Source: JBFAPK01 sp040676675 (GTDB lineage: Bacteria; Actinomycetota; Actinomycetes; Mycobacteriales; Micromonosporaceae). From it: a stretch of 64,000 bases of DNA. Every line of letters starts with the position of its first letter. The first letter of the stretch is position 1. Shown piece after piece: positions 25,266 through 32,489 of this stretch. The stretch covers positions 248,001 through 312,000 of the forward strand of contig NZ_JBFAPK010000001.1 of NCBI RefSeq assembly GCF_040676675.1, in the 5' to 3' direction. Below the pieces are notes generated by a model. The model was not told where the DNA came from, made no database searches, and was given only the letters and a program-made list of their open reading frames with translations. A program made the translations under genes and the position numbers.

Positions 25266-26765
25266 ATGCGCACCGTTACCGGACGCAGCGACCACGTGGT
25301 CGTGGTCGGCGCCGGACTCGGCGGCCTGGCCTGCGCGCTGCACCTGGCCGGCGCCGGGCGGCAGGTCACGGTGCTGGAGCGCGAACCGGTACCGGGCGGG
25401 CGCGCCGGGCGGCTCAGCCTGCCGGCGCCGGGCGGTGCCGAGCGGTACGAGTTCGACACCGGGCCGACCGTGCTGACCATGCCGGAGCTGCTCACGGACG
25501 CGCTGGCGGCGGTCGGCGAGGAGCTGGCCGACTGGGTGGAGCTGGAGCTACTCGACCCCGCCTACCGGGCGCACTACCCGGACGGCTCCACCCTCGACGT
25601 GATCACGGACACGGCCCGGATGGCGGCCGAGATCTCGCGCGTCTGCGGACCCCGCGAGGCGGACGGCTACCTGCGCTTCGTCGAGTACGCCCGGCGGCTG
25701 TGGCGGCTGGAGCGCGCGGACTTCATCGACCGCAACCTCGACTCGCCCCGCGACCTGCTCACCGCCAACCTGCTGCGGCTCTTCGCGGCCGGCGCGTTCC
25801 GGCGACTGCAAAGCAAGATCAATCAGTTCTTCGCCGACCCGCGGACCCGGCGGATCTTCTCGTTCCAGGCGATGTACGCCGGCCTCGCCCCGCACGACGC
25901 GCTCGCCATCTACACGGTCATCGCCTACCTCGACTCGGTCGCCGGGGTCTACTTCCCCCGGGGCGGGATCCACGCGGTGGCTCGGGCCATGGCCGGCGCG
26001 GCCGAGAAGCACGGCGTGCAGATCCGGTACGGCACCACGGTGAGCCGGGTGGAGACCAGCGGCGACCGCGCCACGGGCGTACTGACGGCCGACGGCGAGC
26101 GAATCGCCGCCGACGTGGTGGTGCTCAACCCCGACCTGCCGATCGCCTACCGCGACCTGCTGCCGCCCACCCGGGTACGCCGGCTGCGCTACTCGCCCTC
26201 CTGCGTCGTGCTGCACGTCGGCTCGCGACAGGCGTACCGGGGGGCGGCCCACCACAACATCCACTTCGGGCGGGCGTGGCGGCGCACCTTCGACGAGGTG
26301 ATCAAGCAGGGCCGGCTGATGACCGACCCGTCCCTGCTGGTCACCAACCCGAGCCGGAGCGATCCCGGGCTGGCGCCCGCCGGCCGGCACACCTACTACG
26401 TGCTCGCGCCCGTACCGAACCTGGAGGCGGGGCCGCTGGACTGGCGCGGCGACCTGCCCCGGCGGTACGCGGACGAGCTCATGGCGACGCTGGAGCGGCG
26501 CGGCTACGTCGGCTTCGCCGAGGGCGTCGAGGTCTCCCGGATCGTCACGCCGGCCGACTGGGCCGACGCCGGAATGGCCGCCGGTACGCCGTTCGCCGCC
26601 GCGCACAGCTTCGGCCAGACCGGCCCCTTCCGCCCCGGCAACCTGCACCGCACCCTGTCCAACGTGGTCTTCGTCGGCTCCGGCACGCAGCCCGGCGTCG
26701 GCGTACCGATGGTGTTGATCTCCGGGAAGCTCGCCGCCGCCCGGGTGACCGGAGGTGTTCGATGA
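25266..26765 (+). CDS. crtI: Phytoene desaturase
   Basis: 499 residues. FAD-binding N-terminus DHVVVVGAGLGGLACALHLAGAGRQVTVLEREPVPGGRAGRL and C-terminal carotenoid-oxidoreductase signature (TLSNVVFVGSGTQPGVGVPMVLISGKLAA) define the CrtI family. It converts phytoene to lycopene-type products using FAD. ATG is preceded by AAGGGGGTGAGG. The stop overlaps the idi start (ATGA), so the two are translationally coupled. Confidence 0.93.
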   Translation: MRTVTGRSDHVVVVGAGLGGLACALHLAGAGRQVTVLEREPVPGGRAGRLSLPAPGGAERYEFDTGPTVLTMPELLTDALAAVGEELADWVELELLDPAYRAHYPDGSTLDVITDTARMAAEISRVCGPREADGYLRFVEYARRLWRLERADFIDRNLDSPRDLLTANLLRLFAAGAFRRLQSKINQFFADPRTRRIFSFQAMYAGLAPHDALAIYTVIAYLDSVAGVYFPRGGIHAVARAMAGAAEKHGVQIRYGTTVSRVETSGDRATGVLTADGERIAADVVVLNPDLPIAYRDLLPPTRVRRLRYSPSCVVLHVGSRQAYRGAAHHNIHFGRAWRRTFDEVIKQGRLMTDPSLLVTNPSRSDPGLAPAGRHTYYVLAPVPNLEAGPLDWRGDLPRRYADELMATLERRGYVGFAEGVEVSRIVTPADWADAGMAAGTPFAAAHSFGQTGPFRPGNLHRTLSNVVFVGSGTQPGVGVPMVLISGKLAAARVTGGVR

Positions 26766-27451
26766 CGTCTTCCCGCGAGGCACACCTGGTCGAACTGGTC
26801 GACGAGACCGGGCGGCCGACCGGCGCCACCACCGTCGACGAGGCGCATCAGGCACCGGGCCGGCTGCACCGCGCCTTCTCGGTGCTGCTGGTCGCGCCCG
26901 ACGGGCGGATGCTGCTCCAGCAGCGCGCCGCCGGCAAGACCCGCTTCCCGCTGCGCTGGGGCAACTCCTGCTGCGGGCACCCGCCGCCGGGCGGGTCGCT
27001 CACCGACGCCGCGAACCTGCGGGTACGCGAGGAGTTGGGCGCCGGGCCGGTGCCGCTCACCGAGGTCGGCGTCTACGTGTACCGGGCCGAGGACCCGGTC
27101 ACCGGGCGGGTGGAGCACGAGTACGACCACGTGCTGTTCGGGCGGTTCACCCCGGGCGACCCGTTACGGCCGGACCCGACCGAGATCGCGGACCTGCGCT
27201 GGGTCGACCCGGCCGGGCTGCTCGCCGAGATCGACGCCGAGCCGCAGCGGTACGCGCCGTGGCTCGGCGGGGTGACCGAACGGCTGCTCCGGCACCGGGC
27301 CGGCGACCCGGCGGGCCCGGCAGCCCGGCTCGACGCGGGCGAACCGGCGGGCCCGGCGACGCGGCTCGGCTCGCACGAACCGGCGGCCGCCGGGTCGGTC
27401 GGGACCGGCGCGTCGCTGGAGGAGGCACCGGAGCGGTCGGTTGGGCGATGA
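26762..27451 (+). CDS. idi: Isopentenyl-diphosphate delta-isomerase, type I
   Basis: 229 residues, a NUDIX-fold type I IPP isomerase. Metal-binding and catalytic features are seen: NSCCGHPPPGG with the catalytic Cys (C71, aligned with the E. coli NSVCGHP motif), LRVREELG of the NUDIX box, and EHEYDHVLFGRF with the catalytic Glu. It supplies DMAPP for the carotenoid pathway. The last 45 residues are an Ala/Gly/Pro-rich tail with near repeats (ARLDAGEPAGPATRLGSHEPA), absent from standard members. The final 11 bases overlap the next gene. Confidence 0.92.
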   Translation: MTSSREAHLVELVDETGRPTGATTVDEAHQAPGRLHRAFSVLLVAPDGRMLLQQRAAGKTRFPLRWGNSCCGHPPPGGSLTDAANLRVREELGAGPVPLTEVGVYVYRAEDPVTGRVEHEYDHVLFGRFTPGDPLRPDPTEIADLRWVDPAGLLAEIDAEPQRYAPWLGGVTERLLRHRAGDPAGPAARLDAGEPAGPATRLGSHEPAAAGSVGTGASLEEAPERSVGR

Positions 27452-28382
27452 CGCCCTCAGCGCGGGGGCGGTGGCCCGCCGGCTCGGCATCGCCGTCACC
27501 ACCCTGCGCACCTGGCACCAGCGCTACGGGCTCGGCCCGAGCCAGCACACCCCGGGCCACCACCGTCGCTACACCCCGCAGGACCTCGACCGCCTGGAGG
27601 TCATGCGCCGGCTGACCGCCGAGGGGGTCACCCCGGCCGAGGCGGCCCGCTGGGCCCGCCGCCCGCCCGACCCGCCGGTACCGGAGCAGGCCACGGCGCA
27701 CCGCCAGCAGCCCGGTACGCGCCGCGCCGGCGGCGGCTTCGCCATCCCGGTCGGCCGGGCCGGACCCGCCGCCCGGGGGCTGGCCCGGGCCGCCATGCGG
27801 CTGGACGCGGCCGCGATGCGCGACGCCCTCGACCGGGCGATCCTGGCCGACGGGGTGGTCGCCACCTGGAACGGGCTGGTCCGGCCCGTGCTCACCGGCA
27901 TCGGCGAGCGGCACGCGGCCACCGGCGCCCTGGTCGAGGTCGAGCACCTCGTCTCGCGCTGCGTCTCGGAGGCGCTGGCCGGCGCGGCCCGGCGGGCGGT
28001 ACTCGGGCCGGGGCCGGCCCGCATCCTGCTCGCCTGCGCCGACGAGGAGCAGCACAGCCTGCCGCTGGAGGCGCTGGCCGCCGCGCTGGCCGAGGTCGGC
28101 GTCGGCTGCCGGCTGCTCGGCGCCCGGGTACCGGCGGCGGCCCTGCTGGGGGCCGTACACCGGACCGGGCCGGCGGCCGTGGCGGTCTGGTCGCACGCGC
28201 CGGCCACCGCCGATCCGGGCCCGCTCGCGGCGCTGCTGGCGAGCCGGCGGCGACCGCTGCTGGTGCTCGCCGCCGGGCCCGGCTGGCATCCCCCGGCGCT
28301 GCCGCCGGGGGTGCTGCGGCCGGGCACCCTGGAGGAGGCGTTGGCGCTGGCCGTGGCGGTACGGAGATCGCTGGATCGGTGA
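27441..28382 (+). CDS. MerR family regulator with B12-binding-type domains (LitR/CarH-like)
   Basis: 313 residues. MerR HTH at 7-60 (LSAGAVARRLGIAVTTLRTWHQRYGL), a four-helix bundle at about 110-185 and a Rossmann-like B12-binding-type domain at 190-310. Light receptors CarH/LitR bind adenosylcobalamin through W-x9-E-H in the bundle and E-x-H-x2-G in the Rossmann part. Here the bundle reads H158-x9-E168-H169, so the Trp is replaced, and the second motif is E203-Q-H205-S-L-P, with Gly replaced by Pro. Cobalamin binding is therefore plausible but not assured. It likely represses the crt genes. TTG start at 27441 with GGAG seven bases before; needed to keep the HTH intact. Confidence 0.82.
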   Translation: MGDDALSAGAVARRLGIAVTTLRTWHQRYGLGPSQHTPGHHRRYTPQDLDRLEVMRRLTAEGVTPAEAARWARRPPDPPVPEQATAHRQQPGTRRAGGGFAIPVGRAGPAARGLARAAMRLDAAAMRDALDRAILADGVVATWNGLVRPVLTGIGERHAATGALVEVEHLVSRCVSEALAGAARRAVLGPGPARILLACADEEQHSLPLEALAAALAEVGVGCRLLGARVPAAALLGAVHRTGPAAVAVWSHAPATADPGPLAALLASRRRPLLVLAAGPGWHPPALPPGVLRPGTLEEALALAVAVRRSLDR

Positions 28383-28516
28383 CGTCCCCGCCGTCCTGAA
28401 GGTCGCATACCCCCTCCGCGATGCGCATGGACGGCACGGCGTCCGGGAACACGATCGGTATTCGTTTCCGCTAGCGTGGGTTCGCCTTGTTCCCGAAGCC
28501 CCCTCGGGTGATATCC

Positions 28517-29386
28517 ATGCCGCGACACGCCGCTATTGCGGCTCGCCTCACCGTGCCGGGACATGCCGCCTTCGCGGCCCGTCTGGCCGCGCTGGTGTTG
28601 CTTCTCGGTATCTGGCCGCTCGGCGACCTACCGGCCGAGGAGACCACCTCCTGGCGCAGCAGGACCATCGACGCCGCCGCGGGGTCGCCGAGCCCCGCGC
28701 CCGGGTCGCCGGACGGTCCTGGTGCCGGTCAGGAGGGCGCGCCGAAGGGCGGCGGCGCGAAGCCGGGCAAGCCGCCCGCGCCCCGGCCCAAGATCGGGCC
28801 GCACGGCACCCGGCGGCTGACCGGCGTGTCGGCGGTGGCGCTCACCTTCGACGACGGGCCGCACCCGACCTGGACCCCGAAGATCCTGGAACAGCTCCGC
28901 ACCCAGCAGGTCAAGGCGACGTTCTGCCTGGTCGGTACCCGGGTCCGCAAGAACCCGGAGCTGGTGGCGCAGATCGTGCGCGAGGGGCACACCCTCTGCA
29001 ACCACAGCTGGGCGCACGACCTGCGGCTGGGCAAGAAGCCCGAGGCGCAGATCCGGGCCGACCTGGACCAGACCAACCGCGAGATCCGGCGGGCCGTACC
29101 CGGGGTCAGGATCCCCTTCTACCGGCAACCCGGCGGCGAGTGGACCCCGTCCGTGGTGCACGTCGCCAAGGCGCTCGGGATGGTCCCGCTGCACTGGGAC
29201 GTGGACCCCCGCGACTGGGACAAGCCCGGCGCGCCGTTGATCACGAAACGGATCAGCACGACCACCCGCTCGGGCTCGATCGTGCTGCTCCACGACGGGG
29301 GCGGCGACCGCAGCGCCACCCTCGCCGCCTGCCCCGCCGTGATCGGCGAGCTGAAGCGCCGGTACGGCGTAACCCTGCTCAAATGA
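28517..29386 (+). CDS. Secreted polysaccharide deacetylase (NodB domain, CE4)
   Basis: 289 residues. N-terminal signal/anchor segment (FAARLAALVLLLGIWPLG), a Gly/Pro/Ala-rich linker, then the NodB domain from about residue 105. CE4 motifs are all visible: TFDDGPH (catalytic base and metal Asp), HSWAHD (metal His pair), RQPGG, DVDPRDW and LLHDGGG. It should remove acetyl groups from a cell-wall or chitin-like glycan outside the membrane. ATG 28517 is preferred over the upstream TTG 28487 because it gives a compact signal sequence. Confidence 0.9.
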   Translation: MPRHAAIAARLTVPGHAAFAARLAALVLLLGIWPLGDLPAEETTSWRSRTIDAAAGSPSPAPGSPDGPGAGQEGAPKGGGAKPGKPPAPRPKIGPHGTRRLTGVSAVALTFDDGPHPTWTPKILEQLRTQQVKATFCLVGTRVRKNPELVAQIVREGHTLCNHSWAHDLRLGKKPEAQIRADLDQTNREIRRAVPGVRIPFYRQPGGEWTPSVVHVAKALGMVPLHWDVDPRDWDKPGAPLITKRISTTTRSGSIVLLHDGGGDRSATLAACPAVIGELKRRYGVTLLK

Positions 29387-29408
29387 TCTCCCCGGCCGCC
29401 TGCTCATA

Positions 29409-29456
29409 AATCTTGGTACGGGGTGGCCCCCCGAGGGGCCCGCTCGTACCACGATT
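29409..29456. repeat. 48-nt palindromic element, copy 1
   Basis: Two 22-nt arms with four mismatches enclose a CCGA loop. The left arm starts AATCTTGGTACG and ends TGGCCCC; the right arm ends CGTACCACGATT. Its left arm is identical over all 22 bases to the element at 44059-44106. It begins 23 bp after the deacetylase stop and could serve as its terminator. Confidence 0.75.
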
Positions 29457-29625
29457 GCCCAACACCCGCCGGGAGCGGCCCAGCCGCAGCTCAGCGGCGG
29501 GTGGCGGGCCGGGGCGATACCGGTTTGGTTGGGCGGGTCGGCATCACGTATGCTTTCGAAGCCTCCGGCGGGGCCGGATGGGAGCACAGCCGCACAAGTT
29601 GCCAGTGTGCAATGATGGCGGGGCC

Positions 29626-29698
29626 GCCCTCATCGTCTAGCGGCCCAGGACGCCGCCCTTTCAAGGCGGTAGCACGGGTTCGAATCCCGTTGGGGGCA
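29626..29698 (+). tRNA. tRNA-Glu (UUC)
   Basis: Cloverleaf: acceptor GCCCTCA/TGGGGGC with one G-U pair, anticodon stem CCGCC/GGCGG with loop CTTTCAA (anticodon TTC), T-arm CGGGTTCGAATCCCG, discriminator A. The 3' CCA is not encoded. First of a Glu-Asp-Phe cluster. Confidence 0.95.
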
Positions 29699-29707
29699 CG
29701 GTGACAC

Positions 29708-29726
29708 CCCCCGGCCCGGCCGGGGG
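29708..29726 (+). terminator. Hairpin after tRNA-Glu
   Basis: CCCCCGG-cccgg-CCGGGGG, a perfect 7-bp stem ten bases after the tRNA. Confidence 0.6.
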
Positions 29727-29764
29727 TAGCAAGACTAGTAATATTCCGGCTCGGCCGGTTGCAA

Positions 29765-29838
29765 GGTCCTGTGGAGCAGTTGGAGTGCTCGCCGCCCTGT
29801 CAAGGCGGAGGTCGCGGGTTCAAGTCCCGTCAGGACCG
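29765..29838 (+). tRNA. tRNA-Asp (GUC)
   Basis: Acceptor GGTCCTG/CAGGACC, anticodon loop CTGTCAA (anticodon GTC), T-arm CGGGTTCAAGTCCCG, discriminator G as required for tRNA-Asp. Confidence 0.95.
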
Positions 29839-29849
29839 CCAGCGCCGCT

Positions 29850-29874
29850 CGCCGCGCGTGCCATACGCGCGGCG
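29850..29874 (+). terminator. Hairpin after tRNA-Asp
   Basis: CGCCGCGCGT-gccat-ACGCGCGGCG, a perfect 10-bp stem followed by TTCTGCGTTT. Confidence 0.75.
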
Positions 29875-29948
29875 TTCTGCGTTTCGGGACAGCTAACCCG
29901 GTCGGCGGCTCACCCACCGGACGGGTAAGATGACCCGAGCACCATCCC

Positions 29949-30022
29949 GGCCAGGTAGCTCAGTTGGTACGAGCGTCCGACTGAAAATCGGAAGGTCGGC
30001 GGTTCGACCCCGCCCCTGGCCA
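29949..30022 (+). tRNA. tRNA-Phe (GAA)
   Basis: Acceptor GGCCAGG/CCTGGCC, anticodon stem TCCGA/TCGGA with loop CTGAAAA (anticodon GAA), T-arm GGCGGTTCGACCCCGCC, discriminator A. Confidence 0.95.
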
Positions 30023-30046
30023 CATAGCCTTTCGCCGGGCTTAGCA

Positions 30047-30080
30047 CAGCGCCGACCAGCGGAAACGCCGGTCGGCGCTG
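30047..30080 (+). terminator. Strong hairpin with T-run after tRNA-Phe
   Basis: Stem CAGCGCCGACC/GGTCGGCGCTG (11 perfect pairs) with an inner GCG-GAAA-CGC cap, followed by TTGCTTTT. A classical intrinsic terminator, rare in GC-rich actinomycetes. From 30081 to 30353 no gene is seen; ACCGCGGCGAAA occurs twice (30269-30280 and 30301-30312). Confidence 0.9.
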
Positions 30081-30353
30081 TTGCTTTTGCAGCCGGAAAG
30101 AGCCAGCTGGTGATCTTGCGGTCTCAATCCACCGGATTCACGACGCCGTCCGGTTCCCCGCCCGCACGATGCACCTCGACGGCGTGCCGTGCCCGACCTG
30201 GTCGTCGTACCCGAGCTGTTGCAGATCATGACCGATGGTCCCCGTCCGGAGCGGCCACCACGCGGTCCACCGCGGCGAAACGGGGGACGGGCGAGGGTCT
30301 ACCGCGGCGAAATGGGGAAGCGGTGATGATCCTTGCTGGCCATACTGGTCGGC

Positions 30354-30818
30354 GTGAAGCTCGCTGAGGCCCTTGCGCTGCGCGCGGAAGCATCGCGGCG
30401 CGTCGAACAACTCCGTACCCGCGTCGCCGCGAGCGCGCGTTACCAGGAAGGCGAGGCACCGGCCGAGGACCCGGCGGCGCTGCTCGCCGAGGCCGGCGAG
30501 GTGCTCGGTGAGCTGGAGGCGCTGATCCGGCGGATCAACCGCACCAACGCGGCCACCACGGTCGACGGTGGCACGCTCACCGACGCGCTCGCTCGGCGCG
30601 ACGTCCTGCGCCTGCGGCACAGTCTGGTCACGTCCGCCGCTGACGCCGCGGCGGGAGACGGTCAGCGGGGCTTCCGGCAGCTGCGGTCCGAGCTGAAGAT
30701 GATCCCCGCGCTGCCGGTGGCCGAGCTGCGCGGACAGGCCGACGACCTCGCGCGGCAGTTGCGCGAGGTCGACACCCTCATCCAGCGGACGAACTGGGAG
30801 GTCGACCTGCTGGACTGA
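30354..30818 (+). CDS. DIP1984 family protein
   Basis: 154 residues, strongly helical with likely coiled coil (KLAEALALRAEASRRVEQLRTRV; later RQLRSELKMIPALPVAELRGQADDLARQLREVDTLIQRTNWEVDLLD). The start KLAEAL, the IRRIN-x-TN motif (about 63-70) and the C-terminal Q-x-TNWEVDL text are the marks of the DIP1984 family (septicolysin-like). GTG 30354 restores the family N-terminus. Function is not established; by memory such proteins occur with RNA-repair or tRNA-like RNA loci. A tRNA-like folded RNA begins 33 bases after its stop. Confidence 0.82.
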   Translation: MKLAEALALRAEASRRVEQLRTRVAASARYQEGEAPAEDPAALLAEAGEVLGELEALIRRINRTNAATTVDGGTLTDALARRDVLRLRHSLVTSAADAAAGDGQRGFRQLRSELKMIPALPVAELRGQADDLARQLREVDTLIQRTNWEVDLLD

Positions 30819-30850
30819 GAACAGGATGCGGAGCAGGTAGCCGACGTGGA

Positions 30851-30949
30851 GGCGTGCGCGAACCCGAGGACCGGCGGGTGAAATCCGGTTCCTCCTGGTG
30901 CGCCGAGGGCAGGCGTGGGGGTTCGACTCCCCGGCAGACAGCGCACGCC
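30851..30949 (+). ncRNA. tRNA-like structured RNA downstream of the DIP1984 gene
   Basis: A 9-bp terminal stem GGCGTGCGC (30851-30859) pairs perfectly with GCGCACGCC (30941-30949). Inside are a D-arm-like hairpin ACCCG/CGGGT (30862-30866, 30875-30879) with a loop containing GG, a short CCGG/CTGG hairpin (30885-30898), a variable-arm-like hairpin GCGCC/GGCGT (30900-30904, 30912-30916) and a T-arm GGGG-GTTCGAC-TCCCC (30917-30932). The order matches a class II tRNA, but eight extra bases separate T-arm and terminal stem, and no normal anticodon loop is present, so it is tRNA-like rather than a tRNA. The 30950-31145 stretch after it holds nothing recognised. Confidence 0.6.
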
Positions 30950-31145
30950 CAGCACGGAGCACAAGTGAGGGTGTACAGGTCACGGCACACCACCAGGCGC
31001 AGATCCACGACGGTGAGGGCGGGACAGGGGACCTCCGCATCGAGGCTCGGTTCAAGGTCGGCGGTCCGCCCGGGCCCGGTCGACCGATCCACGAGGCCGG
31101 CGTTCGCCCGGTGCCGGGGCCGGCTTGAGGCACGAGGATGGGACC

Positions 31146-31877
31146 GTGCCCGCTGAGCCGACGATGCTGCTCGTCCACAGCCCGCTCCTCACCCCGTCCA
31201 CGTGGGACGCGCTGCGGCCGTACCTCGAAGCGGCGGGGTGGCGGGTGGCGGTGCCGGACCTCCGCCCCTGCCTCGATGCGCCGTCCTTCCACGCGGCGGT
31301 GTGCGCGGCGGCGGTTGCCAGCGTCGACGGTGGTACGCCCAGCGTCGTCGCCGGTCACAGCCGCGCGGGGGCGTACCTGCCCGGCATCGCCGAGGCGGTC
31401 GGGGGTGATCGGCTCGACGTCGTCTTCGTGGACGCCCGCCTGCCGTACCCGGGCAGCAGCTGGGTCGGGTCGGTGCCGCCCGAGCGGGCCGCATGGCTGC
31501 GGAAGGTGGCGGCGTCGGGCCGGCTGCCGAGGTGGGGCGCGTGGTTCCCGACCGGATCCCTCGACGGTCTGCTGCCCGATCCCGAGCAGCGGCGCCGGGT
31601 GCTGCACGACGCGCCCGAACTGCCGTGGGAAGTCGTCTCCGAGGTGCTGCCCGAGTCCGGCGGGGCATGGGACTCCGCGCGGCGCGTCTATCTCCGGCTG
31701 AGCGCCGCGTACGAGCCCGCGGCAGAGCTGGCGGAGGAGTCCGGGTACCTGGTCCGGCGCCGGGACGCCGACCACCTGGCGATGGTCACGCGGCCCGCCA
31801 TGGTCGCGGAGCTGCTCCTGTCGTCGGTACGGGCCCGGTCGACCGATCACGAGACCGGGTCGGAAGCCGCCCGTTGA
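31146..31877 (+). CDS. Alpha/beta hydrolase
   Basis: 243 residues. LLVHSPLLTPSTWDALRPYLEAAGWRVAVPDLRP opens the fold, the nucleophile elbow is GHSRAG (Ser at about 81), and the catalytic His is in RRRDADHLAMVTRP near the end. Between them the lid region is rich in Trp and Pro. No signal peptide. GTG 31146 chosen because the hydrolase fold starts there; TTG 31125 is the alternative. Substrate unknown; no operon partner. Confidence 0.8.
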   Translation: MPAEPTMLLVHSPLLTPSTWDALRPYLEAAGWRVAVPDLRPCLDAPSFHAAVCAAAVASVDGGTPSVVAGHSRAGAYLPGIAEAVGGDRLDVVFVDARLPYPGSSWVGSVPPERAAWLRKVAASGRLPRWGAWFPTGSLDGLLPDPEQRRRVLHDAPELPWEVVSEVLPESGGAWDSARRVYLRLSAAYEPAAELAEESGYLVRRRDADHLAMVTRPAMVAELLLSSVRARSTDHETGSEAAR

Positions 31878-31942
31878 TCATCGGATATGGTCACCGCGTC
31901 CCATAAGGGCGCGATCTTCGCGCCGGAGTTCTGGAGGACGAT

Positions 31943-32398
31943 GTGCGCGTACTGGCGCGACGAGTGACGGTCTCGATTCTCTCGGCGGTCACCGCCGTGG
32001 CGGCGTTCGGTACCCCGGCCCGCGCGGCGACGAACCCCTTCACGCCGGCCCAGGCCTGCAACAACGACTTCGGCGGGTCCTGGTACCAGGCCTCCGACGG
32101 CCACCGGACCATCTCCTCCGGGGGCAGCAGGGTGGGCGACGTCTACCTGATGTACAACGGCGCGAGCGGGTACAACTGCGTCGTCACGCTCAAGGCGGTG
32201 GCCGTCGGAACGGCGACCGGCGTCGACGCGCGGCTGCGGGTCGAGGGCAGCTCCTGGGCCGAGCAGTCCGGCAACTACAAGTACTACGCCGCGGTCCAGC
32301 GCTCCGCGGTGGACACCTGCGTCATGTACGAGGGCGACATCCTCAACGGCACGATGTGGGTGGGCGCCGGCCGGACCACCTGGGGCAACTGCGGCTGA
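31943..32398 (+). CDS. SapA-like secreted protein
   Basis: 151 residues. Signal peptide 1-28 (ends TPARA) and a mature part of about 123 residues with four cysteines (QACNND, YNCVV, VDTCVMYE, WGNCG) and text like the Streptomyces spore-associated protein A family (GDVYLMYNGASGYNCVVTLK). The family is found on aerial hyphae and spores; its role is unknown. GTG start. It converges on the S8 protease gene, with a long hairpin between. Confidence 0.78.
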   Translation: MRVLARRVTVSILSAVTAVAAFGTPARAATNPFTPAQACNNDFGGSWYQASDGHRTISSGGSRVGDVYLMYNGASGYNCVVTLKAVAVGTATGVDARLRVEGSSWAEQSGNYKYYAAVQRSAVDTCVMYEGDILNGTMWVGAGRTTWGNCG

Positions 32399-32426
32399 CG
32401 AGCCAGAACGGCGGGTACGTGCGCCC

Positions 32427-32466
32427 GTGCCCGTGGTCTCCGGGCCGAGCCGGAGACCACGGGCAC
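32427..32466. terminator. 17-bp perfect hairpin, bidirectional terminator
   Basis: Arms GTGCCCGTGGTCTCCGG and CCGGAGACCACGGGCAC enclose GCCGAG. It lies between the convergent SapA-like and S8 protease genes. Confidence 0.9.
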
Positions 32467-32489
32467 GTCGAAGGGTTGCCGGTCGCGGG

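Noticed and set aside
22611..25343. 910-residue open frame on the minus strand over crtB and the oxidoreductase
   Set aside because: Runs through both genes and their spacer in another frame; composition is Arg/Gly-rich with no fold.
30862..30932. Normal tRNA gene in the tRNA-like segment
   Set aside because: T-arm is good, but there is no seven-base anticodon loop and the acceptor stem is separated from the T-arm by eight bases.
30138..31850. Large minus-strand frame over the DIP1984 gene and hydrolase
   Set aside because: It covers the tRNA-like RNA and two well supported plus-strand genes; no family resemblance.
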